Of a stretch of DNA of 64,000 nt, positions 7,672-16,980 are shown piece after piece (within the stretch, counting starts at the first letter, position 1; every line of letters begins with the position of its first letter). The translations under genes were made by a program, and so were the position numbers. The DNA lies in contig NZ_JABFCZ010000026.1 of the NCBI RefSeq assembly GCF_014692675.1, positions 1-64,000 on the forward strand, read 5' to 3'. Below the pieces are notes generated by a model that saw only the letters and a program-made list of their open reading frames with translations, was not told where the DNA came from and made no database searches. Origin of the DNA: Roseibium aggregatum. GTDB lineage: Bacteria; Pseudomonadota; Alphaproteobacteria; Rhizobiales; Stappiaceae.

Positions 7672-10041
7672 ATGTCGTCCCATGAGACCCATGGCTCACA
7701 TACCCCGGCCGCGACGTCCGGGTATGGGGCCGAGACGGTATACACCTGCCCGATGCATCCGGAGATACGGCAACCGGAGCCCGGCGACTGTCCGAAATGC
7801 GGGATGCATCTGGTTCCCGAGAGCGAAGCCGGCCATCACCATCACCATCATGAACATGAAAGTGGTGACGCCGCGTCCGCGAAAGGCGGCCAATACGACA
7901 CGGTCCCGGCGGGATATTCCGGAGCGGTCTATACCTGCCCGATGCACCCGGAAGTTCGCCGTACCGAACCGGGATCCTGTCCGATCTGCGGCATGGGCCT
8001 GGAGCTTGAAAGCGCGACGATGGCCGACGAGGGGCCGAACCCCGAACTCGTGGATTTCACGCACCGGCTCTGGGTCGGCACCGTTCTGACCGTTCCCCTG
8101 CTCGTCTTCACCATGGGCCCCTATGTGGGCCTGTCGGGCGTGCGCGACATCTTCGGCGAACGGATAACTCTCTGGATCGAACTGGTGCTGGGAACGCCCG
8201 TCGTGCTGTGGTGCGGCTGGCCTTTCCTCAAGCGCGGCTGGAATTCGTTCCGTTCGCTCAATCTCAACATGTTCTCGCTCATCGGCATGGGTGTCATGGC
8301 CGCCTGGACCTTCAGCGTGGTCGCGGTTCTGGCTCCCGGGATCTTTCCCGACGGATTCCGGGACGCCGAGGGTCACGTCGGCGTCTATTTCGAGGCGGCT
8401 GCCGTCATCGTGGTCCTGGTGCTTCTCGGTCAGGTTATGGAACTGCGCGCGCGCGAAGGTACCGGCAAGGCCATCAAGGCGCTTCTGGACATGGCTGCCA
8501 AGACCGCGCGGGTAATCCGCTCCGATGGCAGCGAGGAAGAGGTCCCGCTGGAGGATGTCCAGATCGGCGACCGGCTGCGCGTTCGCCCGGGCGACAAGGT
8601 CCCGGTCGACGGCGTCGTGACCGACGGCCGTTCCTCGGTCGACGAAAGCATGATCACCGGCGAGCCGGTGCCGGTCGAAAAGACGCCGGGCGATCCGGTA
8701 ACCGGAGCGACGATCAACGGTACGGGCAGCCTGATCATGGAGGCGACGCGCGTCGGCGCCGACACCATGCTCAGCCAGATCGTCGAAATGGTCGCCAACG
8801 CGCAGCGCAGCCGCGCCCCGATCCAGAAATACGCCGACAAGGTCGCCGGCTGGTTCGTGCCGACGGTCATCGGCATCGCGGTTCTCGCCTTCATAGGCTG
8901 GGCGGTCTGGGGACCGGCTCCTGCCCTGTCCTATGCCCTTATCGCCGCAGTGGCCGTGCTCATCATTGCCTGTCCCTGCGCGCTCGGGCTTGCCACGCCC
9001 CTGTCGATCATGACCGCAACGGGACGCGGCGCGCAGTCGGGCGTGCTGATCAAGAACGCCGAAGCACTGGAACGCTTTGAAAAGATCGACACGCTGATCG
9101 TCGACAAGACCGGGACGCTGACCGAGGGCAAGCCCCGGCTGGTCGCAGTCCTACCGGAGGACGGCCACGACGAGGAAGAAGTGCTGCGCCTGGCCGCGAC
9201 CCTGGAAAAAGGGTCTGAACATCCGCTGGCCGAGGCAATCGTCGCCGGTGCGGAAGAACGCGGTGTAAAACTTGGAGAGGCCGGAGACTTCGAGGCCGTC
9301 ACCGGCAAGGGCGTCAAGGGTACGGTCGACGGCAAGAGCGTCGCTCTCGGCAATCTGAAGCTCGTGGAGGAGCTCGGTCTCCAGGTCACCGCACTTGCAG
9401 ACAAGGCAAACGCCCGGCGCGACGAGGGCGAGACGGTGATGTTTGTCGTGCTCGAAGGCGTGATCGCAGGTCTCGTCGGTGTCGCCGATCCGGTCAAGGA
9501 GAGCACACCGGCGGCGCTGAAGGCCCTGCATGAACTCGGCTTCCGCATCATCATGGCCACCGGCGACAACGAACGGACCGCGAAAGCGGTCGCCGCGCGG
9601 CTCGGCATCGATGAAATCCGCGCCGACGTCCTGCCCGAAGACAAGGCACGCATCATCAAGGAACTGCAAACGGCCGGCCGCAAGGTCGCAATGGCCGGTG
9701 ACGGGGTGAATGACGCCCCGGCCCTGGCGCAGGCCGATGTGGGCATCGCCATGGGCACCGGCGCGGATGTGGCCATTGAATCGGCGGGGTTCACCCTGGT
9801 CAAAGGCAACCTCGACGGCATCGTGCGCGCCCGCAGGCTCGCTCGCGCCACCATGCGCAACATCCGGCAGAACCTGTTCTTCGCGCTGATCTATAACGCT
9901 GCGGGCCTGCCCGTCGCGGCAGGCGTGCTTTACCCGGTTCTCGGCATCCTGATCAGCCCGATGTTCGCCGCTTTCGCCATGAGTGCATCGTCCATTTCCG
10001 TGGTTCTCAATGCATTGCGCCTGAGAGGAGCAAAAATCTGA
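7672..10041 (+). CDS. P1B-type copper ATPase with two metal-binding HMBD motifs and a His tract (789 aa)
   Basis: This is a second copper-transporting ATPase. Instead of HMA domains the N-terminus has two short heavy-metal-binding (HMBD) repeats, YTCPMHPE...CPKCGM at about 24-44 and YTCPMHPE...CPICGM at about 87-108. Between them is a run of six His (55-60) followed by EHE. The core is complete: TGE at about 329-331, CPC at 434-436 (not the CPH of CopB types), DKTGT with Asp 478, a SEHP element and a GDGVND. It probably exports Cu(I) under a different load or with a different periplasmic acceptor than CopA. It follows copZ after 246 nt. I see no CueR box in front, so it may be co-transcribed from the copZ promoter. 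Confidence 0.92.
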   Translation: MSSHETHGSHTPAATSGYGAETVYTCPMHPEIRQPEPGDCPKCGMHLVPESEAGHHHHHHEHESGDAASAKGGQYDTVPAGYSGAVYTCPMHPEVRRTEPGSCPICGMGLELESATMADEGPNPELVDFTHRLWVGTVLTVPLLVFTMGPYVGLSGVRDIFGERITLWIELVLGTPVVLWCGWPFLKRGWNSFRSLNLNMFSLIGMGVMAAWTFSVVAVLAPGIFPDGFRDAEGHVGVYFEAAAVIVVLVLLGQVMELRAREGTGKAIKALLDMAAKTARVIRSDGSEEEVPLEDVQIGDRLRVRPGDKVPVDGVVTDGRSSVDESMITGEPVPVEKTPGDPVTGATINGTGSLIMEATRVGADTMLSQIVEMVANAQRSRAPIQKYADKVAGWFVPTVIGIAVLAFIGWAVWGPAPALSYALIAAVAVLIIACPCALGLATPLSIMTATGRGAQSGVLIKNAEALERFEKIDTLIVDKTGTLTEGKPRLVAVLPEDGHDEEEVLRLAATLEKGSEHPLAEAIVAGAEERGVKLGEAGDFEAVTGKGVKGTVDGKSVALGNLKLVEELGLQVTALADKANARRDEGETVMFVVLEGVIAGLVGVADPVKESTPAALKALHELGFRIIMATGDNERTAKAVAARLGIDEIRADVLPEDKARIIKELQTAGRKVAMAGDGVNDAPALAQADVGIAMGTGADVAIESAGFTLVKGNLDGIVRARRLARATMRNIRQNLFFALIYNAAGLPVAAGVLYPVLGILISPMFAAFAMSASSISVVLNALRLRGAKI

Positions 10042-10102
10042 CACGGGAAGCGAACAACCGGCAGGCTCTCGTCGATGAAGTGCCCCGCGAATGGAGAGCC
10101 TC

Positions 10103-10795
10103 ATGATCCCGTCCAGCGGATCCTATGGGCTCTGGTCCCTGGTATTCGTCAACTCGGCGATATTCATCGTTTTTGCCTTCAGTTTCTTCAAGCCGAAGAC
10201 CGCGCGGGACTGGCGCAGTTTTGGGGCCTTCAGCGCTTTCGTCCTGGCGCTCTTTACGGAAATGTATGGCTTTCCCCTGACGATCTATCTGCTTTCAGGC
10301 TGGCTCCAGACATTCAACCCGGACATCAACTGGTATTCCCATGTCAGCGGGCATCTCCCGGAGATGTTTTTGGGATGGCAGGCGAACCCGCATGCCGGCT
10401 TGTTCCACATCGCCAGCTTCATATTCATCGGATGCGGTTTCTGGCTGCTCGCGGTGGCCTGGCGCCACCTCTGGAAGGCGCAGCGAAAAGATCGACTGGC
10501 CGTGACCGGTCCCTATGCCCGAATGCGTCATCCGCAGTACGCAGGTTTCGTGCTGATCATGTTCGGCTTTCTGGTGCAGTGGCCGACCATCCTGACGCTC
10601 GTAATGTTTCCGGTGCTTGTCTGGATGTACGTACGCCTCGCCCGCCGCGAGGAGGCCGACAGTCAGGCGCGTTTCGGAGAGGACTGGGAAAGCTACTCAG
10701 GCCGCGTCCCAGCATTTTTCCCGTTCCGGTCAGCTCCCGACAGGGACGAGGAAAATGCGCGTCGACGTTCGACGGAGAATTTCAAGCGGAAATGA
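10103..10795 (+). CDS. ICMT/PEMT-like integral membrane methyltransferase (230 aa)
   Basis: There are several hydrophobic helices, followed by the C-terminal signature GPYARMRHPQYAGF and a late FGEDWESYSGRVPAFFP segment, which mark the isoprenylcysteine carboxyl methyltransferase/phospholipid methyltransferase superfamily. RHPQY contributes to SAM binding in the family. The ATG at 10103 is preferred over 10091 because GGAGAG stands just upstream of it. The substrate is unknown. A paralogue lies at 16981-17628 in the same island, with the shared block EMYGFPLT. It follows the second copper ATPase after 61 nt and is probably in its operon. The last 20 residues are charged and unusual. Confidence 0.8.
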   Translation: MIPSSGSYGLWSLVFVNSAIFIVFAFSFFKPKTARDWRSFGAFSAFVLALFTEMYGFPLTIYLLSGWLQTFNPDINWYSHVSGHLPEMFLGWQANPHAGLFHIASFIFIGCGFWLLAVAWRHLWKAQRKDRLAVTGPYARMRHPQYAGFVLIMFGFLVQWPTILTLVMFPVLVWMYVRLARREEADSQARFGEDWESYSGRVPAFFPFRSAPDRDEENARRRSTENFKRK

Positions 10796-11175
10796 CATCC
10801 TCTCCGGGAGTTTCGCGCGCCTGCGCCTGCAGCAATCCATATCGCCTAGAACGTTGTAGCCGCGGAAAACCGCCGCGGCTCCGCAGAAACATTCCCCTGG
10901 GATCGACATGAAGCCGGACGTCCTCCGGCATCAATGAGAAATTATTCATTTTTTTCAGAAGGATATCGACTTAAAGAGCAACATTGCGAATATGTTTGCT
11001 CACCGGCCAACCGGGATTCGGGTTAAGACTTCAGTCATTTACATCTACGATATCTACATCTCTGACATCGTCCGAATCTGTCGGACAGTCTGCCTCTGTT
11101 TCAGTTCGGCACGAATGCCATTTATGTGACACAAACGCCGGTTAGATCGTCGGGAAATCCAATGAAGGTCGGTTT
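10796..11175. other. Intergenic region upstream of a copper-type cytochrome operon
   Basis: No gene is seen. The middle part is AT-rich (TTCATTTTTTTCAG near 10943) and probably contains the promoter for the plus-strand operon that starts at 11176. I found no CueR-type 19-bp dyad. Confidence 0.4.
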
Positions 11176-11502
11176 ATGATTCGCCTTGGCAGACTGTTGG
11201 CATATCTTTCGGTCATCATGTTGATGATGTCGGGTGGTTCGTTCACCCATGCCGCAGAGGCGCACGACCATCTCGCGGCCGCATCACATGCGGCCACGAC
11301 GCCGCATGCACATACGGACAAGAGTTCGCTCGACACATCCGCCAGTGCGGAACTCCACTGCGGCGCTTCAATCCTGTCTCTGGCGAAAGAATACCGGCTG
11401 CCCATGTGCAGCAATGCGCTGGACCTTGCCGCGCACGGGGACGCCGCGATCAGACCCGCCAGCCATTCCTTCGAGCCTCCCCCGCCACGCACAGCCTCTT
11501 GA
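11176..11502 (+). CDS. Small exported Cys/His-rich protein, candidate copper leader ORF (108 aa)
   Basis: The N-terminus (MIRLGRLLAYLSVIMLMMSG) is a signal peptide. It is followed by a His-rich region (AEAHDH, HAATTPHAHT), two Cys (LHCGAS and PMCSNA) and an ending in EPPPPRTAS. No named domain was recognised. It sits 52 nt upstream of a Met-rich cytochrome c and has a GAAGG site. Three other ORFs in this window share the plan (signal, Cys/His cluster, Pro-Pro at or near the end) and also precede copper-type genes. Known copper-responsive upstream ORFs (DUF2946/CruR, CopL) have similar features. A role as a nascent-peptide sensor is inference; it could also be a periplasmic copper binder. Confidence 0.65.
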   Translation: MIRLGRLLAYLSVIMLMMSGGSFTHAAEAHDHLAAASHAATTPHAHTDKSSLDTSASAELHCGASILSLAKEYRLPMCSNALDLAAHGDAAIRPASHSFEPPPPRTAS

Positions 11503-11554
11503 TTCTCTTACGAGCGGCAACGCCGCATCACATCGAATTCAAGAGGAAATTTAC

Positions 11555-12178
11555 ATGAAGAAATCAGTTGTATTTGCCGGATGCGCAATCGCCATTTCCG
11601 GTCTGTCCACGCTTGCGCTGGCCCATTCGGGCGCGACGGGAATCGTCAAGGAACGTATGGACGGCATGAAGGCCATGAGCGATGTGGTCAAAACGCTGTC
11701 CGCCATGATGCGCGGAGATACGACCTATGACGCCGATACCGTCCGCAAGGGCGCGGCCGTTATCCGTTCTCACGCCGGACGGGATTTGACGAGGCTCTTT
11801 CCGGAAGGAAGCCGGGAACACGGGTCCGAGGCAAAGCCCGAAATCTGGTCGAACTGGCAGGCGTTCTCAGACCTGGCAGGCCAGCTTGAAGTGTTTGCCG
11901 AAGGTCTTGAGGCTGCGGCCGGCAACGGCCTGATGGCGAACGGCGGTGGCCACATGATGCAGAACGGCCAATCCGGCATGATGGGCGGGTCCGGCATGAT
12001 GGGCGGCTCCGGCATGATGGGTGGCTCGGGGATGATGGGCGGTTCCGGTATGATGGGTGGCGCATCAGGCATGATGAATGCCGATCAGCTTGCGCAAATG
12101 CCGGCCGACGGCGTGTTCAACATGGTCACGCAAACCTGTTCGGAATGTCACACCAGGTTCCGGACCGAAGAGAACTGA
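11555..12178 (+). CDS. Class II-like cytochrome c with Met-rich repeats (207 aa)
   Basis: After a signal peptide ending LALAHS, the protein has the helical layout of cytochrome c' (KERMDGMKAMSDVVKTLSAM early, a WSNWQAFSD segment in the middle) and a C-terminal heme site CSECH. Inserted before the last helix are five tandem GGSGMM-type units (11978-12070) plus flanking Met/Gly, giving many thioether ligands suited to Cu(I). It is periplasmic and probably buffers or senses copper, or passes electrons from it. The start is at 11555 after AAGAGGAAATTTAC. It is followed after 4 nt by a diheme cytochrome c gene that is broken. Confidence 0.85.
   Translation: MKKSVVFAGCAIAISGLSTLALAHSGATGIVKERMDGMKAMSDVVKTLSAMMRGDTTYDADTVRKGAAVIRSHAGRDLTRLFPEGSREHGSEAKPEIWSNWQAFSDLAGQLEVFAEGLEAAAGNGLMANGGGHMMQNGQSGMMGGSGMMGGSGMMGGSGMMGGSGMMGGASGMMNADQLAQMPADGVFNMVTQTCSECHTRFRTEEN
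11978..12070 (+). repeat. Tandem Met/Gly-coding repeat inside cytochrome c
   Basis: Four units of 18 nt and a last one of 21 nt begin with ATGATGGG and code MMGGSG (last unit MMGGASG). The codons differ between units (GGC, GGT, TCC, TCG), so the repeat is old or selected at protein level rather than a fresh slippage product. Confidence 0.8.
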
Positions 12179-12182
12179 CAAC

Positions 12183-13070
12183 ATGAAGAGAGTGTTGCTG
12201 TTTCTCTCTCTCGCCACTGTCGTTGTAGTGGCGAGCGGCGCGGCCGTGTTCAAACAACCGATAGATATCGAGGCCAAGGTGCCTCCACTGACCGGTGACG
12301 CGAACCGCGGGGCCTATCTGGCCCGTATGTCAGGCTGCATCGCCTGTCACACGAACGCAGAACAAGGCGGCGCGCCTCTTGCGGGCGGCCTTGCTCTCAA
12401 GACCGATTTCGGGACGTTCTATTCTCCGAACCTGACCACGGACCGCGAAAACGGGATCGGGGACTGGTCGATAGAGGACTTCGCCAGGGCCGTCCGCCAT
12501 GGTGTATCGCCGGAGGGCAAGCCCTATTATCCGGCGTTCCCCTATCCTTTCTACGGGACGTTTTCCGATCAGGATATCGCCGATCTCTGGGCCGCGTTCC
12601 AGACTGTTCCGCCGGTTGCCCAACCGTCGAAACCGCATGACCTCGGCTTCCCGTTCGGTATGCGGGACGGTCTTAAACTCTGGCGAGCCGCCTATCTCGA
12701 CGACACGTCTTTTGTCCCTGATCCGGAAAAGACCGAGAAATAGAACCGCGGCAAGTTCATCGTCGAGGGCCCTGCCCATTGCGGCGCCTGCCATACGCCC
12801 CGCAATTTTGCAGGTGCTCGGCAGGCGGAACTGGCCCTGCACGGCGCGGACGGACTGCCGAATGGCGGTAAATCCCCACCGATCACGGCAACCGCCTTGG
12901 AAAAAAGGGGATGGACCGTCAAAAATCTCGCCTACGCACTTCGCACGGGCATCCTCCCGGATGGCGATGCTTTCGGAGGATCGATGGGTGAGGTCGTTCG
13001 GGACGGGACCAGGTTCCTGCAACAGGACGACCTTGAGGCAATCGCAACCTATCTGATGAACAAGGACTGA
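12183..13070 (+). pseudogene. Diheme cytochrome c interrupted by an in-frame TAG
   Basis: The first part (186 codons, signal anchor, heme site CIACH) ends at TAG 12741-12743. The same frame then continues uninterrupted to TGA at 13068-13070 and encodes the second half of the family, including a second heme site CGACH followed by TPRN and a terminal DLEAIATYLMN. Relatives have Trp before NRG at the stop position, so TGG to TAG is the likely change. The full product would be about 295 residues, similar to membrane-anchored diheme c-type subunits of periplasmic dehydrogenases. It may yield only a monoheme half. Suppression or a sequencing error should be excluded. It is 4 nt downstream of the Met-rich cytochrome. 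Confidence 0.8.
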
Positions 13071-13075
13071 TCTCC

Positions 13076-13486
13076 ATGCTCCGGACCAGTCGTCGTTTCA
13101 TCAAGTCGGCTTCGGCACTGGCGTTGTCATCGGCTCTGCCGGCTTTTGTCAGGCCGGTTATCGCCGGGGACGGCTTTCTTGAAATTACGGCTGGTCCATC
13201 AGGACCGAAGCTTTTCCGGGAGGACAGTCCTTCATCGGATCTGTGAACGTATAATGGCAATGCGCCCTGACCCGAAATCCGGGTGCATTGCGGAAATCGC
13301 GTCAGGGCGCGTTTTGTCAACAATCTGGAGGAGCCAAGTTCCATACACGGCCATGGCATTCGGATCGACACCGCCAACTCCGTGTTGCCACATGCTCGAA
13401 CATGCCGCCGCAGGTATGAAGACCTGGCTCAAGGTGACTCAGTTCCCTACGGGCTCGCTGATCCCCCCATGTGCCCGGCCTGTTGA
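13076..13486 (+). pseudogene. Decayed multicopper oxidase remnant
   Basis: The frame opens with a Tat-type signal (RTSRRFIKSASALALSS) and follows the N-terminal cupredoxin domain of multicopper oxidases: the stretch before TYNGNAP, then PEIRVHCGNRVRARF, then NNLEEPSSIHGHGIRID. A TGA replaces the Trp expected before TYNG, another TGA replaces Gly in NAPGPEIR, and the copper motif IHWHG reads IHGHG. After this the frame shifts and homology fades by about 13486. Only about a quarter of the gene remains. It lies 5 nt after the broken diheme cytochrome gene, so this pair seems to have decayed together, while an intact multicopper oxidase is kept at 18145-19566. Confidence 0.8.
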
Positions 13487-13554
13487 TCGATATCAATACA
13501 TTCAGATCGCCAGATGTTACTGTTGTCGATATTGGAGGAAACTGGAACATCCCG

Positions 13555-13926
13555 ATGCCGAGCTCCCAAAAAGGCAAGTATCTCGGTTTGGCGACCGCAA
13601 AAAGCCGCTCGGCAGGTGTTCTTGTGTGTCTGCTCGCCGCAGTGATATTGCTGTTTGGTCATATTGAACCGGCTTCAGAATCTACGGCGCAATCGGGCTA
13701 TTCCATTTCCCTTGCAAATCCGGCGACCGGTCATTTGCCATTACATGCGGCAGGCGCGGCCGTGCATTGCGCACATCACGGAAACTGCACTTTCAACGGT
13801 GTCATTCCCCAAAGCGCCGCGTATGAGTTCGAATCCGCATTGCCCAACACTCTGGCCAATGACTGGTTTGGCACGCCGCGCGTGATCTCTCCGCCCAAAC
13901 AGCCTCCCAAATCTTTCCTCGTCTGA
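13555..13926 (+). CDS. Small exported Cys/His protein, candidate leader ORF (123 aa)
   Basis: The start at 13555 gives a basic N-terminus, a hydrophobic helix (SAGVLVCLLAAVILLFGHI) and an exported part with HCAHHGNC, a likely metal site. The end is rich in Pro (ISPPKQPPKSFLV). There is no recognised family. No strong ribosome-binding site directly precedes this ATG, and the frame is open further upstream, so the start is uncertain. It precedes, after 289 nt, a beta-propeller/EF-hand/cytochrome set on the same strand. In layout it matches the other three small ORFs described (11176, 21391, 24445). Confidence 0.5.
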   Translation: MPSSQKGKYLGLATAKSRSAGVLVCLLAAVILLFGHIEPASESTAQSGYSISLANPATGHLPLHAAGAAVHCAHHGNCTFNGVIPQSAAYEFESALPNTLANDWFGTPRVISPPKQPPKSFLV

Positions 13927-14215
13927 GCGCCGCGCCAAGCGGCGGCACTGGTGCGCGCGATACTTTTCTTGTGCTGAACCGTGCTCGTTCTCGCTCCCCT
14001 TTTCGAACAACCATCAACTGGTCTGGTCGATGAGGACGGCTCCATGTGAATGTTCGGGGGGATTGCTCCGCAAATCCCGCATTCAGATGGCTGAGCACTG
14101 AAACCGGCACGGGCCCAAGAGCGGAATGCGAGTTCCCGGTAGCGCTTTGCACCTCCCCTCGAAGTCAAACAGCATCGAAAAGCCGTCCTTTAAATGGAAG
14201 GCCGGGAGAAATCAC

Positions 14216-15274
14216 ATGAACAGATACACACGGATCATCGTCCAAACCCTGGCGGTTACGTCGTTCGCATTCGGCACCGCAAGAGCCGCGACCGTTTTTA
14301 TTCCGGAAGGAAGCGCCGGTGCGGTCGTCGTCGTCGACGCCCAGACCGACAAGATAGTGAACCGGCTTTCCGAACTGCCGGATGTTCACGGCCTGGGCGG
14401 ATCGGACGGAAACCGTTACCTCGTCGCGGGCAGCTTCTCCGAGCATCCGGCAGATGAGATGCCTGAAGTCGCCCGTCCGGCCAATGTTTCGGAAAGCGAA
14501 CATGCGAAACACCATGGTGCCGGCGCCCGTCAGAAATCGCCAGATGGCGCGATCAGCATTCTCACAATCCTCGATGCGTCGACAGGCAATTCGGTTCGGC
14601 GTCTCGAAGTGCCCGGCGCGGTCCATCATGTCTCGGTATCGCCCGATGGCCGGTATGCCGTTGCGACCCATCCCAACGGCGACGGGGTCAGCATCATCGA
14701 CCTCAAGACCCTGACGGTGGTTGGCTTCGTCCCAACCGGATCCCTGCCCAATTATGCAGTGTTCAGCCCCGACAGCAGCCGGGCCTATGTCACCAACAGC
14801 GGGGACGGAACGATCAGCGAGATCATGGTCGAGCACCAGATGGTACGCCGCACCCTGCCCGCCGGCGACAGTCCGGAGCACATCGTGATGAACGAGGACG
14901 GTACGGCGCTCTATGTTGCGAACGTCGACGCCGGCACCGTATCGGAACTCGCTGTCGAAAGCGGAAACATCCGCCGCTCATTCGAGATTGGCGGTCTGTT
15001 GCACGGGCTGGACATCACCGAAGACGGTCAGACCCTTTTCGTCAGCGGCAATGGCGAGGACAAGCTCTCGGCGGTGGATCTGCCCTCGGGCAATATCCGA
15101 AGCGTTCCTATCGGTCCTGCTCCCTATCACCTCACGGTCATCGACGGTACCGACAAGCTCTATGTGTCGAGCCGGGACGAGCCCCTCGTCTGGGTCGTTG
15201 ATCGTCGAAACCTGACGATGCTGGGGACCATTCCCATCGAAGGAGAAGGACACCAGATGGTCGTCCTTCATTAA
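14216..15274 (+). CDS. Exported YncE-like beta-propeller protein (352 aa)
   Basis: After a signal peptide (ending ARAAT) there are repeated YVTN-type blades: VFIPEGSAGAVVVVDA, SVSPDGRYAVATHPNG, VFSPDSSRAYVTNSGDGTIS, MNEDGTALYVANVDAG, and LFVSGNGEDKLSAVDL. This is the beta-propeller seen in YncE and surface-layer or nitrite-reductase-like proteins. An His-containing insertion (SEHAKHHGAG) lies near residue 100. It is periplasmic. GGGAGAAATCAC fixes the start at 14216. With the EF-hand and cytochrome genes downstream it probably forms one operon. A role as a metal or cofactor scaffold is possible but unproven. Confidence 0.85.
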   Translation: MNRYTRIIVQTLAVTSFAFGTARAATVFIPEGSAGAVVVVDAQTDKIVNRLSELPDVHGLGGSDGNRYLVAGSFSEHPADEMPEVARPANVSESEHAKHHGAGARQKSPDGAISILTILDASTGNSVRRLEVPGAVHHVSVSPDGRYAVATHPNGDGVSIIDLKTLTVVGFVPTGSLPNYAVFSPDSSRAYVTNSGDGTISEIMVEHQMVRRTLPAGDSPEHIVMNEDGTALYVANVDAGTVSELAVESGNIRRSFEIGGLLHGLDITEDGQTLFVSGNGEDKLSAVDLPSGNIRSVPIGPAPYHLTVIDGTDKLYVSSRDEPLVWVVDRRNLTMLGTIPIEGEGHQMVVLH

Positions 15275-15338
15275 GTGAATTTCCTCTCACTCCGGATCGC
15301 CAAAACACAATCGGATCCGTAACCAACGGAGACTACAG

Positions 15339-15830
15339 ATGAAAAAGTTCCTTCTATCTTCAGCATGCGTCATCGGAATTGCCTCTATGGCCGGCGCCGC
15401 ACAGGCACAGCAAGGCAGCCCGATGATGGGAAAATCCGGTTCGGGTATGATGACGGATCAGGACAATGACCAGACCCGGCCGATGCCCGGCTACGGATAC
15501 GACCGGCGCGGCACGATGCCCTGGGGCTACGGCCACATGGGACCGGGCATGATGTACGGCCGTGGCGGGGGCTACGGCATGGGTCCCGGCATGATGGGTG
15601 GCCGCGGATGGGGCTACGGCGGCATGGGACCCGGCATGATGGGTCCCCGGATGATGATCCTGATGATGGACACCAACGGCGACGGCAAACTCTCCCTGGA
15701 CGAATTCCAGGCGATCCAGGGCCGGATGTTCAAGTATCTCGACAAGAACGGCGACGGTCAGCTCACACCCGATGAGATCCACAACCATTGGCAGGACGAC
15801 GACGGGGATGAAAGCGGCGACGCCCAATAA
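15339..15830 (+). CDS. Exported Met/Gly-rich EF-hand protein (163 aa)
   Basis: A signal peptide (ending AQAQQ) is followed by about 80 residues dominated by Gly, Met, Tyr and Arg (GPGMM and MGPGMMGGRGW units). Then come two EF-hand loops: DTNGDGKLSLDE and DKNGDGQLTPDE, both with the canonical acidic positions. The Met-rich part suits Cu(I), the EF-hands Ca(II). The tail is acidic with a few His. It is periplasmic and probably a metal buffer. It stands 64 nt after the beta-propeller gene and 90 nt before a cytochrome c. Confidence 0.88.
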   Translation: MKKFLLSSACVIGIASMAGAAQAQQGSPMMGKSGSGMMTDQDNDQTRPMPGYGYDRRGTMPWGYGHMGPGMMYGRGGGYGMGPGMMGGRGWGYGGMGPGMMGPRMMILMMDTNGDGKLSLDEFQAIQGRMFKYLDKNGDGQLTPDEIHNHWQDDDGDESGDAQ

Positions 15831-15920
15831 GTCCTCGAACTCACCTCTCCACGTCGATACGGGCACCGGAAGCTTGTCTCCGGCGCCTGTCCCGAACCGT
15901 CAAACGGAAGGAATAAACCC

Positions 15921-16433
15921 ATGAAACCTGTCACGATTACCGCACTGGCAAGTGTGCTCACACTCCTGGCTGCGGTGCCGACGGCCTATGCGACAATGCA
16001 TGGGGACGAAACGGCAATGTCACCCCGTCGCATGGTCAGTCCCGGCCTGATGATGCCGCAAATGGATCCGGCCCGTGGCCGGGTGCTGTTCGCGAGCAAG
16101 GGCTGTGTCGTCTGCCACTCCATCAACGGGGTCGGCGGCGAGGATGCCCCGGCACTCGATGCCGATACCATGCCGCTGCCGATGAACCCGTTCGAGTTTT
16201 CTGCGAAGATGTGGCTCGGCGCCGAAGCGATGGTCGCCATGCAACGCGAGGAGCTTGGTGCCCCGATCGAACTCTCCGGTCAGGAACTTGCCGACATCAT
16301 TGCCTTCGTCCACGACGCGCCCGAGCAGAAGACCTTCTCGGTTTCCGACATCCCGGACTCGATCAAGGATCTAATGGAACACGATGAAGAAGGCGGTGAT
16401 GAAAGTCATGAAGGCGAGGCCGGAAAAAACTGA
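15921..16433 (+). CDS. Exported monoheme cytochrome c (170 aa)
   Basis: A signal peptide ending TAYAT is followed by a Met-rich linker (RRMVSPGLMMPQMDPARG) and a class I heme site GCVVCH. A likely axial Met lies in the DTMPLPMNPFEF region, and a terminal helix reads ELADIIAFVHD. The acidic and His-containing tail is unusual for a small cytochrome c. It probably receives electrons in the periplasm, for example from copper oxidation. It is the last gene of this plus-strand run. Confidence 0.85.
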   Translation: MKPVTITALASVLTLLAAVPTAYATMHGDETAMSPRRMVSPGLMMPQMDPARGRVLFASKGCVVCHSINGVGGEDAPALDADTMPLPMNPFEFSAKMWLGAEAMVAMQREELGAPIELSGQELADIIAFVHDAPEQKTFSVSDIPDSIKDLMEHDEEGGDESHEGEAGKN

Positions 16434-16980
16434 GGCTTTGGCCGGCCGGATCGGACCCGCCCGGTAAACCCAGGCGGGACTTCGGAAAGAACAACCGCGC
16501 AGACACTATTTCGGCCAGACGTGCGCGCCTGGCCGATAAGCCGGCGGCTCCTTCGACCGACGATTTGCCTCAGACAGGCATCGACAAAGAGAGCGGCGAA
16601 CGCCAATGCGGCGCAGGTTCGATTTGAATCAGTGGTTTTGCCCCCGCTCCCAGGAGTGGTATCGCGCGATTCATCGCCTTCGGAGCGGCAAGTATCCGCT
16701 AAACGCAATTCGATCTGGCAGGTTCGTATTGCTTGAATTCGATGAAACAATCGTGATTTGACGTTCCTCTCACTGGATAGCCCAGGCTCAAGCAAAATAA
16801 GGCACGCCGGTGTTGTTGCGGTGATGACTTCGCAGGACCCGTGAAAGTCTTTGCGCGTACAGAGGCGGAAGTACGTCGTCCGCTTCGTATACACGTCAAA
16901 CCATAGACCCAGGTCTCGCCCCAATATTTCGGGTGAGTTTCCGGCGCCTTGCAGACAAGCGGCAACATGGAGGATCCGTA
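16434..16980. other. Gene-free stretch of 547 nt
   Basis: No supported gene is present. A GC-rich hairpin (CCCGCC...GGCGGG, about 16456-16478) follows the cytochrome stop codon but has no T-run. A weak CueR-like arrangement near 16758-16788 is discussed under rejected observations. The 3' end carries the ribosome-binding site of the next gene. Confidence 0.35.

Noticed and set aside
12741..13234. Recoding of TAG/TGA (pyrrolysine or selenocysteine) in the cytochrome and oxidase frames
   Set aside because: The stops replace Trp or Gly positions, not Cys or Lys, and the oxidase copy also has lost its copper motif and frame, so decay is the simpler reading.
16758..16788. Weak CueR-like arrangement (TTGACG, 19 bp, CAGGCT)
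   Set aside because: Only part of the dyad matches (GTTCC...GGATA), the -10 is poor and the downstream gene starts 190 bp away. Chance is likely.
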